A DNA stretch of 64,000 nt from Alkalimonas cellulosilytica (GTDB lineage Bacteria; Pseudomonadota; Gammaproteobacteria; Enterobacterales; Alteromonadaceae). The stretch spans positions 186,001 to 250,000 of the forward strand of contig NZ_JAUHLI010000001.1 in the NCBI RefSeq assembly GCF_036325985.1, given 5' to 3'. The notes beneath the pieces are model-generated. The model saw nothing but the letters and a program-made list of their open reading frames with translations. It did not search any database and was not told where the DNA came from. A program made the position numbers and the translations under genes. Each line of letters begins with the position of its first letter. Position 1 is the stretch's first letter. Shown here piece by piece: positions 15,788 to 24,228 of this stretch.

Positions 15788-18307
15788 ATGTCCTTGTTGG
15801 CATTTACCGATCAAACTACCGATTTTAGTCTGGCCCTTAGCGGCGCCCATCATCATCAGCTGGTTTTATTGTCTTTGGGCATCGCCATTTTAGCCGCTCA
15901 TACCAGCTTTAATTTCGGTCAGTTAATGCGTTACAGCCAATCAGGACAGATCCGTTTGCTATGGCATGCACTGGGTGCTATGGCACTCGGCACCGGTGTA
16001 TGGGCTATGCACTTTACCGGCATGATGGCGTTGGAACTGCCAGTGGCGGTGGAATACCAGCTTTGGTTGACCTTGGCGTCCATCGTGCCTGCGGTGCTTG
16101 CTGCAGCGGTGCTGCTGCAGGTGGTTGCGATGCCCCAAACGAAGTGGCGTTCTATTGGCTTTGGTGGGCTTTTGATGGGGGCTGGTATTGGGATCATGCA
16201 CTACACCGGCATGGCAGCCATGGTCATGGAAGCAGAGCGCTTGTACCGGTTGGATTGGTTTATCGCTTCAGTAGTCGTTGCCGTGATACTCGCAACCCTG
16301 GCGCTAGCGATTCGCCCTCTGTTAAGCCCTTTGATCCGCCAAGCGGAAGTGGTCAAGGTGATCAGTGCCGTGGTGATGGGGCTGGCGATTGCCAGCATGC
16401 ATTACATGGCGATGCATGCCACCGTTTATTTGGCTACCGACAGCGTGCAAGGGCTCGCAGGATTTCGCATTAGCTCGGAAACCTTAGGGGGCTTAGCTGT
16501 GATGGTGGCGGTGGCTATTTTACTGATAGCTGCGGTTGCTGTAGTGATGCGACAGCGGCTTCAGCGGGTCGAACGTCGCAATCAGCATTCTGAGCAGATG
16601 GCGCAGCTTTGGGCCCAGCGTATGCAGCGGATATCCGAGCGGGTACCTGGTCTGGTGTATCAGTTTAAACGCAGCCAGGATGGTCACTTTTCTTTTCCCT
16701 ATGCCAGTGAAGCTATCCGGGATATTTACCGGGTTACGCCCGAACAGGCAGCGGTCGATGCATCGGCCGTGATGGGGGTAATCCATCCAGACGATTTAGA
16801 TGGCATGCTCAGTAGCATCGAGCTTTCGGCAAGAAATTTATCCCCGTGGCAGTTCGAGTACCGGGTACTGGATGAGCAGGGCAACAGCCGCTGGGTACTG
16901 GGGAATTCCGTGCCGGAGCAAGAAGCGGATGGTATCAGTTGGTATGGCTTTATTACCGATATTACCGAGCGTAAAGCTGCTGAAGAAACCATTCATCGGT
17001 TGGCTTATTTTGATGAGCTCACCGGGCTTTATAACCGTAAAAAAATTCTGCTCTGCTTGCAGGAGTTGTTGCAGGCTATGGATCAAAATAGCCACTTAGC
17101 TTCAGTCATCTATCTGGATCTGGATGATTTTAAACGACTGAATGATACCCTTGGTCATCAGGCCGGTGATCAGTTGCTGGTGCAGGTTGCCAATCGGATG
17201 GGGCAGGACATGCCGGCAACCACTTTTTGTGGTCGTTTAAGCAGTGATGAATTTGTGATGGTGTTGGGGCGACTGTCAGCCGTTTCGAGCCTGGCTCAGG
17301 ACATTGCAGAGCAACAAGCAGAACTGTTGTTGCAGTTGCTCCAGCGACCATTTAGCATCAGTGGTCATCAGTACAGCAGCTCGGTCAGTATTGGTGTCTA
17401 CGTCTTCGATGCAAAGGAGCAACCTGACGAATGCCTGAAGCGGGCAGATCTGGCCATGAGCTATGCCAAAGCAGCAGGCGGGAATGAGGTGCGTTTTTTC
17501 CAGCCTGAAATGTTGGCTGAAGTTGAACAACGTTTTGCCTTGCAACAGGCGATTTGCCAGGCTTTGGAGCAACAACAATTCTGTTTGTTTTATCAGCCCA
17601 AGTTAACCAATACCGGGCTCGTTGTTGGAGCGGAGGCATTGATTCGCTGGCAGCACCCGGAGCGAGGAATGATAGCGCCGGCCTATTTTATTCCGTTGGC
17701 TGAAGAGTCCGGTCAGATTGAAGCCATTGGCCGCTGGGTTTTGCAGCAAGCCTGTCTGCAGCTTCAACAGTGGCAAAGCGATGCCTTGTGCCAGAATTTA
17801 AATATTGCAGTCAATATCAGTGTACGGCAGTTTTACCAACCGGATTTTGTTGAGCTATTGGCCGGCCTGGTGCAGCATTATCGGATCAACCCGGCCAAAC
17901 TGACGCTGGAGTTGACGGAGAGTTTAGTGTTGACGGATCTGGATGATGCAGTACATCGGATGCAGCAGATCAAAGCTTTGGGCCTGCGTTTTGCGATGGA
18001 TGATTTTGGTACCGGCTATTCATCCTTGTCATACTTATCCCGTTTACCCTTTGATGAAGTGAAAATTGATCAACATTTTGTCCGGCAAAGTGACGATGGC
18101 CAAAAAACCAGAGACTGGGCCATTGTGGAAGCGATCATTGGCATTGCCAATACCTTTGGTATGGCGCTGGTAGCAGAAGGTGTTGAAACGGAAGCTCAAA
18201 GGCAACTGTTGCACACCAGTGGTTGCCACTGTTTTCAAGGCTATTTGTTTGCCAAGCCGCAAGCGGTTGCTGATTTCGAGCACTGGCTACATCAACGCCA
18301 ACTGTGA
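15788..18307 (+). CDS. MHYT-PAS-GGDEF-EAL cyclic di-GMP signalling protein (likely phosphodiesterase)
   Basis: An 839-residue inner membrane signalling protein. Residues 1-250 are a seven-helix MHYT sensor with the repeats MHFTGM, MHYTGM and MHYMAM, proposed to bind a metal and sense gases such as O2 or NO. A PAS domain follows (about 280-395), then GGDEF (about 410-565) and EAL (about 575-835). The GGDEF signature reads SSDEF, so cyclase activity is probably lost and the domain may be regulatory. The EAL motifs AEALIRWQHP, ELTESLVLTD, DDFGTGYSS and VAEGVET are intact, which supports c-di-GMP hydrolysis. An AGGAA site precedes the ATG. It is transcribed alone. Confidence 0.94.
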   Translation: MSLLAFTDQTTDFSLALSGAHHHQLVLLSLGIAILAAHTSFNFGQLMRYSQSGQIRLLWHALGAMALGTGVWAMHFTGMMALELPVAVEYQLWLTLASIVPAVLAAAVLLQVVAMPQTKWRSIGFGGLLMGAGIGIMHYTGMAAMVMEAERLYRLDWFIASVVVAVILATLALAIRPLLSPLIRQAEVVKVISAVVMGLAIASMHYMAMHATVYLATDSVQGLAGFRISSETLGGLAVMVAVAILLIAAVAVVMRQRLQRVERRNQHSEQMAQLWAQRMQRISERVPGLVYQFKRSQDGHFSFPYASEAIRDIYRVTPEQAAVDASAVMGVIHPDDLDGMLSSIELSARNLSPWQFEYRVLDEQGNSRWVLGNSVPEQEADGISWYGFITDITERKAAEETIHRLAYFDELTGLYNRKKILLCLQELLQAMDQNSHLASVIYLDLDDFKRLNDTLGHQAGDQLLVQVANRMGQDMPATTFCGRLSSDEFVMVLGRLSAVSSLAQDIAEQQAELLLQLLQRPFSISGHQYSSSVSIGVYVFDAKEQPDECLKRADLAMSYAKAAGGNEVRFFQPEMLAEVEQRFALQQAICQALEQQQFCLFYQPKLTNTGLVVGAEALIRWQHPERGMIAPAYFIPLAEESGQIEAIGRWVLQQACLQLQQWQSDALCQNLNIAVNISVRQFYQPDFVELLAGLVQHYRINPAKLTLELTESLVLTDLDDAVHRMQQIKALGLRFAMDDFGTGYSSLSYLSRLPFDEVKIDQHFVRQSDDGQKTRDWAIVEAIIGIANTFGMALVAEGVETEAQRQLLHTSGCHCFQGYLFAKPQAVADFEHWLHQRQL

Positions 18308-18332
18308 TGTTATTGCTGGTAGTTTTATGATT

Positions 18333-18360
18333 CGATGGCTTCATTTGTGCGAAGCCATCG
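18333..18360. terminator. Hairpin between convergent genes, possible bidirectional terminator
   Basis: CGATGGCTTC and GAAGCCATCG form a perfect 10-bp stem with an 8-nt loop between the stops at 18307 and 18379. The T-rich tail is weak on the plus strand (TACCCAAAATTTT) and almost absent on the minus strand. Confidence 0.55.
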
Positions 18361-18378
18361 TACCCAAAATTTTAGTGT

Positions 18379-19443
18379 TTAAGCATAGGCTGGGTAATCG
18401 CTGTAGCCCTTCGCATCCTGAGTATAAAAAGTGGCGGGGTCTGGTTCGGCCAGTGGCAGCTGCCTGGCAAAGCGCTCTACCAGATCCGGGTTGGCAATAT
18501 AAGCACTGCCAAAGGCCACTGCATCCAACTGACCGCTAGCCACCGCAGAGCTGCCCTCATCGAAGCTGTAGCCCATATTGCCAATCAGGGTGCCTTGGTA
18601 GTGCTCACGGGTGACGGAGACCACATCCGCCTGTTGAATGCCGGCAAAGTCGGCCCGCATCAGGTGCAAATAGGCCAGCTTAAAGCGGTTCAGCTCACTG
18701 GCCAGATACTGCATCAGCTCAATTGGGTTATCGTCCAGCATGCTATTAAAGCTATTGAGCGGTGATAAACGCAGGCCGGTGCGATCAGGGCCAATGGCAT
18801 CGGTCACCGCAGCAATCACCTCAAACAATAAACGGGCACGGTTTTCCCGGGAACCGCCGTAGACATCGTTGCGCTGATTGGAGCCGCTGCGTAAAAACTG
18901 ATCCAGCAGATAGCCATTGGCACCGTGGATTTCAACGCCATCAAACCCTGCTTCCACAGCATTGAGAGCCGCCTGGCGAAAGGCGGTGACAATGGCTGGG
19001 ATCTCGCTGAGCTCAAGTGCACGTGGTACTACATAAGGTAGCTTCCCTTCCGGGGTATGCACCGTATCATCAATGGCAATGGCGGATGGAGCGACCGGAG
19101 TGGCTCCGTCATTCAGGGCTGGATGACAAGCCCGGCCACCGTGCCAAATTTGCAGGAAAATCCGACCGCCTTTGGCATGCACCGCATCGGTGACTTTACG
19201 CCAGGCGGTGATTTGAGCCTCTGAGTATATTCCTGGTTCGCGCCAAAACGCCGAGTTGCCTTCGGTGATCATGGTCGCTTCAGCAATCAGCAAGCCGGCA
19301 CTGGCACGCTGCGCATAGTAATCGGCCATGATGTCGGTAGGTACATGATCGGCATCGGCCCGGCAGCGGGTCAGTGGGGCCATCAAAACACGATTTGGCA
19401 GGCGGAGTTGGCCAAGCTCCAGTGGGGTGAATAAGTCAGTCAT
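18379..19443 (-). CDS. Alkene reductase, Old Yellow Enzyme family (NemA-like)
   Basis: A 354-residue FMN-dependent ene-reductase. It contains the N-terminal LFTPLELGQLRLPNRVLMAPLTR, the IWHGGRACHP segment, the active-site HGANGYLLDQFLRSGSNQR motif with the substrate-binding His/Asn pair, and YGGSRENRARLLFEV. It reduces activated C=C bonds of unsaturated carbonyls, nitrate esters or quinones with NAD(P)H; NemA of E. coli is the closest named relative. No tetR/nemR repressor is adjacent. It is divergent from the threonine aldolase, with about 150 bp between them. Confidence 0.93.
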   Translation of the reverse strand: MTDLFTPLELGQLRLPNRVLMAPLTRCRADADHVPTDIMADYYAQRASAGLLIAEATMITEGNSAFWREPGIYSEAQITAWRKVTDAVHAKGGRIFLQIWHGGRACHPALNDGATPVAPSAIAIDDTVHTPEGKLPYVVPRALELSEIPAIVTAFRQAALNAVEAGFDGVEIHGANGYLLDQFLRSGSNQRNDVYGGSRENRARLLFEVIAAVTDAIGPDRTGLRLSPLNSFNSMLDDNPIELMQYLASELNRFKLAYLHLMRADFAGIQQADVVSVTREHYQGTLIGNMGYSFDEGSSAVASGQLDAVAFGSAYIANPDLVERFARQLPLAEPDPATFYTQDAKGYSDYPAYA

Positions 19444-19596
19444 GAGAAGATCCTTTGTCGATTACTTTCAAACACTATGGGGGCGGGATCCTTGCGATTA
19501 AATTGCATAAAATTCAGTTGAGTGTTCGATTTTTTGATTGTGTCGGGGCTTGGCTCGGGGGACACTGAGCCGAAGTGCCACATAACAGGATCTTCC

Positions 19597-20685
19597 ATGA
19601 TTGATTTTCGCAGCGATACCGTCACCAAACCCACTGCAGAGATGAAAGCGGCCATGATGGCAGCAGAGCTTGGCGACGATGTATTTCAGGACTGCCCAAC
19701 CACCAATGCACTGCAGCACTGGGCCGCTTCGCAGTTAGGGTTTGAAGCCGCGCTCTTTGCATCCAGTGGTACCCAAACCAATCTGCTGGCGATGATGAGC
19801 CATTGTCAGCGCGGTGATGAAGTGATCCTGGGCCAGGACTGGCATACCTACCGCTGGGAAGGTGGCGGTGCCGCTGTGCTGGGTTCGATTCAGCCACAGC
19901 CATTACCAGTGCAGGCCGATGGCTCCTTGTTGCTGGAAGACATCGCCGCGGCGATAAAACCGGACGACCCTCATTTTGCCCGCAGCCGGCTGGTGGTGGT
20001 GGAAAATACCATTGCCGGCAAAGTTTTAAGCCCCGAATACATGGCCAGTGTGGCGAAGCTTGCCAGGCAGCATCAGTTGGCTTGTCATATTGATGGCGCC
20101 CGTTTGATGAATGCAGCCACCAAGCTCGCAGCGGAACGCGAGCAGGATGTCTGGCAAATGGCGCGCCAGCTGTGCCAGGGCTATGACACGCTATCGTTGT
20201 GTTTGTCGAAAGGCCTGGGGGCGCCGGTTGGCTCGCTGTTGTTGGGTTCTGCGGCTGTGATACAGCGGGCTCGCCGCTTAAGGAAAATGCTGGGAGGCGG
20301 TATGCGGCAAACCGGCCTGCTGGCAGCCGCCGGGCACTACGCTCTGCAGCATCAGGTGGCCCGGCTGACGGATGATCATAAGCACTGTCAACAACTGGCC
20401 GCGGGGATTCAGCAGCTGACAGAGCGCTACGCCTGCTGGCAGGGTAAGTTGCGGCTGCAGCCGGTACAAACCAATATTTTGTTCTGTGACATGGCGCCAG
20501 CGCTGGCTGCTGCTTTGTTGCCTTATCTGAAGCAGCAGGGCGTGCTACTGAGTGGCAGCAATTACAGCCATGCCGGAACCCAGTGGCATCGCTTACGCTG
20601 GGTATGCCATCTGGATATCAGTGCTAGCGATATTGCCCGTACGCTGGAGTTGCTGGAAACTTTCAGCAAGCAGCAAGAAAGTTAG
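19597..20685 (+). CDS. ltaE: Low-specificity L-threonine aldolase
   Basis: A 362-residue PLP enzyme that cleaves L-threonine or L-allo-threonine to glycine and acetaldehyde. MIDFRSDTVTKPT, DDVFQDCPTTNALQ, the HIDGARLMNAA strand with the PLP-contacting Asp, and LCLSKGLGAPVGSLL with the Schiff-base Lys are clear. ATG 19597 with an AGGA site is chosen by family alignment; the frame upstream to 19522 has no support. It is slightly longer than E. coli LtaE (333 residues) owing to the C-terminal half. It appears monocistronic. Confidence 0.93.
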   Translation: MIDFRSDTVTKPTAEMKAAMMAAELGDDVFQDCPTTNALQHWAASQLGFEAALFASSGTQTNLLAMMSHCQRGDEVILGQDWHTYRWEGGGAAVLGSIQPQPLPVQADGSLLLEDIAAAIKPDDPHFARSRLVVVENTIAGKVLSPEYMASVAKLARQHQLACHIDGARLMNAATKLAAEREQDVWQMARQLCQGYDTLSLCLSKGLGAPVGSLLLGSAAVIQRARRLRKMLGGGMRQTGLLAAAGHYALQHQVARLTDDHKHCQQLAAGIQQLTERYACWQGKLRLQPVQTNILFCDMAPALAAALLPYLKQQGVLLSGSNYSHAGTQWHRLRWVCHLDISASDIARTLELLETFSKQQES

Positions 20686-20736
20686 CTCTGTTCTGCGATG
20701 GATGGCTGCAGACTGGCACGAGGTGCTCTTCACTTC

Positions 20737-21426
20737 TTATTCAGATCCACCTGCTTGCTGCTGACGCGCTGCTGCCACTAACGCTTTAAACAGGTGCCGT
20801 TGACGGCGCATAAAGAGTAAAAACTCTGGATGCCACTGTACTCCCAGCAGGTAGGGGTAGCTGGGATCTTCGATGGCTTGCACCAGTTGATCCAGATCCC
20901 GCGCCACCACCTTCAAACCATCACCGACTTGATTGATGGCCTGGTTGTGCAGGCTGTTGATTTTGCATCTTTGGCAATGCAGCAGCTTCGCCAGCAACGA
21001 GTTACCTTCTTCTAAACACAAGGTTTTCAGTGGCAGCACGGTCCAGCGATGGGAGGTTTTATAGCGATGTTCTTTTAACTGCTGATGCAAATTTCCGCCC
21101 CGGCTGACATTTAAAAGCTGGGCACCACGACAGATCCCGAGCAAGGGTTTACGCTGCTGCAAGGCTTGCTTGATCACCGCCATTTCCAGTTTATCCCGCT
21201 CCGGATCATACTTCGGGTGAACCTCAGGCTCAGCAGCGTAAAGCACCGGGTCTACATCATGGCCACCAGTTACTACTACGCCATCGAAGCTGACGGATTG
21301 TGGGTGTTGGGATGGCCGCAACTGCAGGGGAACTCCACCATAAAAGCGCACGGCCAGTGCTACCAAAAAGCGCGGGCCAAAAGCGCCGCGCTCTGGCCCT
21401 GTAATGGCAATTACCGGTTTAGCCAT
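20737..21426 (-). CDS. Class I glutamine amidotransferase / peptidase C26-like, partner of amidoligase
   Basis: A 229-residue gamma-glutamyl hydrolase-type amidotransferase. The nucleophile is Cys99 in GICRGAQLLN; the triad is completed by His and Glu in QWHPEF near residue 200; FDGVVVTGGHDVDP is the oxyanion/Gly-rich loop. Members of this branch either cleave gamma-glutamyl bonds or remove a cap from peptides. Its start lies 16 bases inside the amidoligase gene upstream, so the two are translationally coupled. That pairing is known for amidoligase operons, in which the C26 enzyme is thought to edit or reverse the ligation. Substrate is unknown. Confidence 0.88.
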   Translation of the reverse strand: MAKPVIAITGPERGAFGPRFLVALAVRFYGGVPLQLRPSQHPQSVSFDGVVVTGGHDVDPVLYAAEPEVHPKYDPERDKLEMAVIKQALQQRKPLLGICRGAQLLNVSRGGNLHQQLKEHRYKTSHRWTVLPLKTLCLEEGNSLLAKLLHCQRCKINSLHNQAINQVGDGLKVVARDLDQLVQAIEDPSYPYLLGVQWHPEFLLFMRRQRHLFKALVAAARQQQAGGSE

Positions 21427-22394
21427 TGTTGCTCCAGTTGGTGTGGCCAGTCTTGCAGAAATTTACCCAGTGGCTTGTTTAACAGCTCCAGGTAGGCGGC
21501 TGCGCAGGCGCTGAGTTGGTCAGGATTTGCCACCAGTTGTTCTACTTTAATCCAGCCATTCCAGGCCCGGTGCAGGCCCCAGCCGGCTAGCTGGATTTCC
21601 GAGCTGGGCAGGCGGTAATGAAACGTCGGCCGGGCTTTGACCAGTTCGTCTTTGACGGCGGCCTTGACTCTGCTTTCATCCAGCTCCATAAACAGCGGCA
21701 AACAATCCAGCGCCCGGTTACGGGTGGGATTATGCGTCAGGTAATCATCGATAAGCTGTGTCAGATCCGGTTGGTAATCTGGAGCCAGAATCAACTTTTG
21801 GTAATCTTTGGGGTAAGGGTTGATGTAACTGGTTAAACGACGGGTGACATCGATTTGCTCTTGTTGCAGCAGCCAGTCATGCAGGCAGACAAAGGCTTGC
21901 AAAAAGCGCAGCAACACTGCCGGATCCTTGGAGGGGATCTCCGGGTTCAGTTGCAAACCAAAGGCATTTTGAAATTCATCGGAAGAGCCTTTCGCGCCTT
22001 GCTGCTGCAGTCGGTCAATAATGTGTTCGATATCCTTTAAGCGCTCAAACGGCAGCGGTGGGCTTACCAGCTCCAGTGGCACCAACTGACTGGCTAATGA
22101 GGCCAACAGCTGCTCAGCACTTTGTGACAGACTGCCGGGGTCTTGCTCGGTTTTACCCAGCTCTTTCAGTAAATGAAAATCCAGCTCCACCACCCAGTCA
22201 CCGGCCAGATCGCCGGTTAAACGCAAATCATAACGCCCTTTTTGCTCAGTGCTCAGCCCCAGCTCTTTCGCGACCAACTCAGCGAGCTCGTTCAGTTCAA
22301 GGCCACTGAGTTCAATTTCTACGCCAATGCGTCTGGGCTTACCCTGGTGATTATTGCTAAATGGCAGTGGTAACAAGCGAACTTGTTCAGTCAT
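21411..22394 (-). CDS. Amidoligase family enzyme (COOH-NH2 ligase)
   Basis: A 327-residue member of the amidoligase group of the glutamine synthetase/ATP-grasp-like fold (Pfam Amidoligase_2 type). The hallmark is RRIGVEIELSGL near the start, with the acidic metal-binding VEIE, followed by a conserved GRYDLRLTGDLAGDWVVELD segment and later FGLQLNPEIPS and SYINPYPKDY. These enzymes are predicted to form amide or isopeptide bonds between a carboxylate and an amine on small molecules, peptides or cell-wall components. The ATG at 22394 has GGGAG six bases upstream. It overlaps the downstream C26-type hydrolase by 16 bp. The assignment is by motif; no substrate can be given. Confidence 0.85.
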   Translation of the reverse strand: MTEQVRLLPLPFSNNHQGKPRRIGVEIELSGLELNELAELVAKELGLSTEQKGRYDLRLTGDLAGDWVVELDFHLLKELGKTEQDPGSLSQSAEQLLASLASQLVPLELVSPPLPFERLKDIEHIIDRLQQQGAKGSSDEFQNAFGLQLNPEIPSKDPAVLLRFLQAFVCLHDWLLQQEQIDVTRRLTSYINPYPKDYQKLILAPDYQPDLTQLIDDYLTHNPTRNRALDCLPLFMELDESRVKAAVKDELVKARPTFHYRLPSSEIQLAGWGLHRAWNGWIKVEQLVANPDQLSACAAAYLELLNKPLGKFLQDWPHQLEQQWLNR

Positions 22395-22539
22395 GGTGGC
22401 TCCCACAGGTGTGTGCCGAGTTGTCAGACAAGGCTGGTTCGGTTAGGCTTAGCGCCTATTGGTTCTTACCAGCCTAGAGCGAGCAGTTTTCGATGTCAAA
22501 TCAAAGGCTCATGCCAGCATGTAATGAGTGCACCACTCA

Positions 22540-23208
22540 ATGAATACCGTACCACCGCTTTGCCCACTGTGCCAATCCAGCCAAACTCATCGGTACCATA
22601 CGGAGCAACGCCCTAAGGTTCTGGTCCGCGATTATTGGCGCTGTGACCAGTGCGCATTGGTGTTTGTGCCAGCGTCTTTTCATTTGGATGCTGCGGCAGA
22701 AAAAGCCGTGTACGATCAACACCAAAACCTGCCAGATGATGCGGGTTACCGTAAATTTTTAGGCCGTGTATTTGAACCATTGCAGCAGCGACTTCAGCCT
22801 GGCGCTGCCGGGTTAGACTTTGGTTGTGGCCCTGGGCCGACGCTGGCGCTGATGTTTGCAGAAGCCGGTTTTCATTGTGCCAATTACGATCTGTATTACT
22901 GCCATCAGCCTGAGCGTTTAAACCGGCCCTACGACTTTATTGTCAGCACTGAGGTGGTGGAGCACCTAAGCGCGCCTGGCCAGGTGCTCAGCCAGTTGAT
23001 TGGCCTGCTAAAACCTGGCGGCTGGCTGGGGCTAATGACCAAGCGGCTGACGACGGATGCGGCTTTTGCCAACTGGCACTATACACTGGACCCCACCCAC
23101 ATCAGTTTTTTTGCCGATGACAGTTTCCGCTGGCTGTCTGCACGTTACCAGCTGGACCTTGAGTTCTGCGGCCCTGATGTGGTGTTGCTGCAAAAGCCAA
23201 CGGCATAA
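22540..23208 (+). CDS. Class I SAM-dependent methyltransferase with N-terminal zinc ribbon
   Basis: A 222-residue protein. Two CxxC pairs (Cys8/11 and Cys35/38) form a probable zinc ribbon, and a Rossmann methyltransferase domain follows with motif I DFGCGPGPT at residues 92-100 and VEHLSAPGQVLSQLIGLLKPGG as motifs around the post-I loop. The family (Methyltransf_23-like) includes enzymes acting on small molecules and nucleotide sugars; a substrate cannot be inferred. ATG 22540 is preferred over 22528 because the ribbon follows directly; neither has a strong ribosome site. It converges on the DUF72 gene with 13 bp between stops. Confidence 0.85.
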   Translation: MNTVPPLCPLCQSSQTHRYHTEQRPKVLVRDYWRCDQCALVFVPASFHLDAAAEKAVYDQHQNLPDDAGYRKFLGRVFEPLQQRLQPGAAGLDFGCGPGPTLALMFAEAGFHCANYDLYYCHQPERLNRPYDFIVSTEVVEHLSAPGQVLSQLIGLLKPGGWLGLMTKRLTTDAAFANWHYTLDPTHISFFADDSFRWLSARYQLDLEFCGPDVVLLQKPTA

Positions 23209-23221
23209 CGCTCATTAAGCT

Positions 23222-24079
23222 TTACCACAGCTCCGGCTGTATGCCGCTGGTTGTTTGGTGTTGCTCACCAGGCCATTGCTTGAGCACCGGGTGATCCAGG
23301 CCCAGATCCTGCACAAAAGCACGGCACAACTCAGGTGCGGAGGCATTGTCCGGGGTATGAAAGTAGCAGTAGGGCGTTTTGCCTTCATCCAGCCATTGAC
23401 GGATTTTAGCCAGCCAGGGCTGGTAATGCTGACGGTTGATGGCGGCATCATCGCAGCCGATAAAACGCACCACAGGCGCATCGGTCAGGCAAATGGCATG
23501 CACCGGTAAACGGGGCTTTTTGCGCTGGGCATCAATCAGTGCCGGATTGCTGGCCGGCACCGCAAACAGAGCCCGGCTGTCAAACACCACCCGCTCAGCG
23601 CCGTAATCACGCAGCAGCCGGTTTAAGCCCACTTCGTGCTCGGCTTTATCAAAAAAGGCCAGATGCCGGACTTCTACACAGCAGCGGACATCAGCGACCA
23701 GTGCATCCAGCATTGCGGCAATCCATGCCAGTTGTTCAGGGCCAGCAGTGGCTGGTAGTTGCAGGTGTACCTGACCGATGCGGCTGTGCAGAGGCTGCAG
23801 CGACTGCCACCAGTTTTTAAGCTCTGGCTGGGCATCGGCATTGGCCTGATGGCTGATTCGCGAAGGCACTTTGAGCACAAAACGAAAATCAGCCGGAGTC
23901 TGCGCGGCCCAGCGCTGCAAGGCTTCAGGTTTTGGATCGGCATAAAAGGTGGTATTGCCTTCCACAGAGTTGAACACCTGGCTGTATTGCTGCAAAAAAT
24001 CGGCGGTTTTGCAGTCTGCACGAAACAGGCTGTGTTTCCAGCTGGCATTGGCCCACATCGGGCAGCCAAGGTAGAGCAT
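23222..24079 (-). CDS. DUF72 (YecE-like) protein
   Basis: A 285-residue protein of the DUF72 TIM-barrel family, with LYLGCPMWA at the N-terminus, VEGNTTFYADP, FRFVLKVPSRISH, HLQLPA, and FHTPDNASAPELC near the C-terminus. The family has been annotated YecE; a biochemical role is not established. The ATG at 24079 is chosen by alignment with the family start and has AAGGTCG upstream; the longer frame to 24166 runs into the divergent aspS promoter region. Confidence 0.9.
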   Translation of the reverse strand: MLYLGCPMWANASWKHSLFRADCKTADFLQQYSQVFNSVEGNTTFYADPKPEALQRWAAQTPADFRFVLKVPSRISHQANADAQPELKNWWQSLQPLHSRIGQVHLQLPATAGPEQLAWIAAMLDALVADVRCCVEVRHLAFFDKAEHEVGLNRLLRDYGAERVVFDSRALFAVPASNPALIDAQRKKPRLPVHAICLTDAPVVRFIGCDDAAINRQHYQPWLAKIRQWLDEGKTPYCYFHTPDNASAPELCRAFVQDLGLDHPVLKQWPGEQHQTTSGIQPELW

Positions 24080-24228
24080 AGCAGCGACCTTTTGAAAAAA
24101 AATGCCATCATAGCAGAGGGTGCGGGCAGTGACATTGCTGTTGTTTTCTTTATAATGTCCCCCCAACTATGCCTGCCGGTTTTCCCTTGGTTGCAGGCTT
24201 TCACGACAGTTTTGTAAGGATTGAATGC

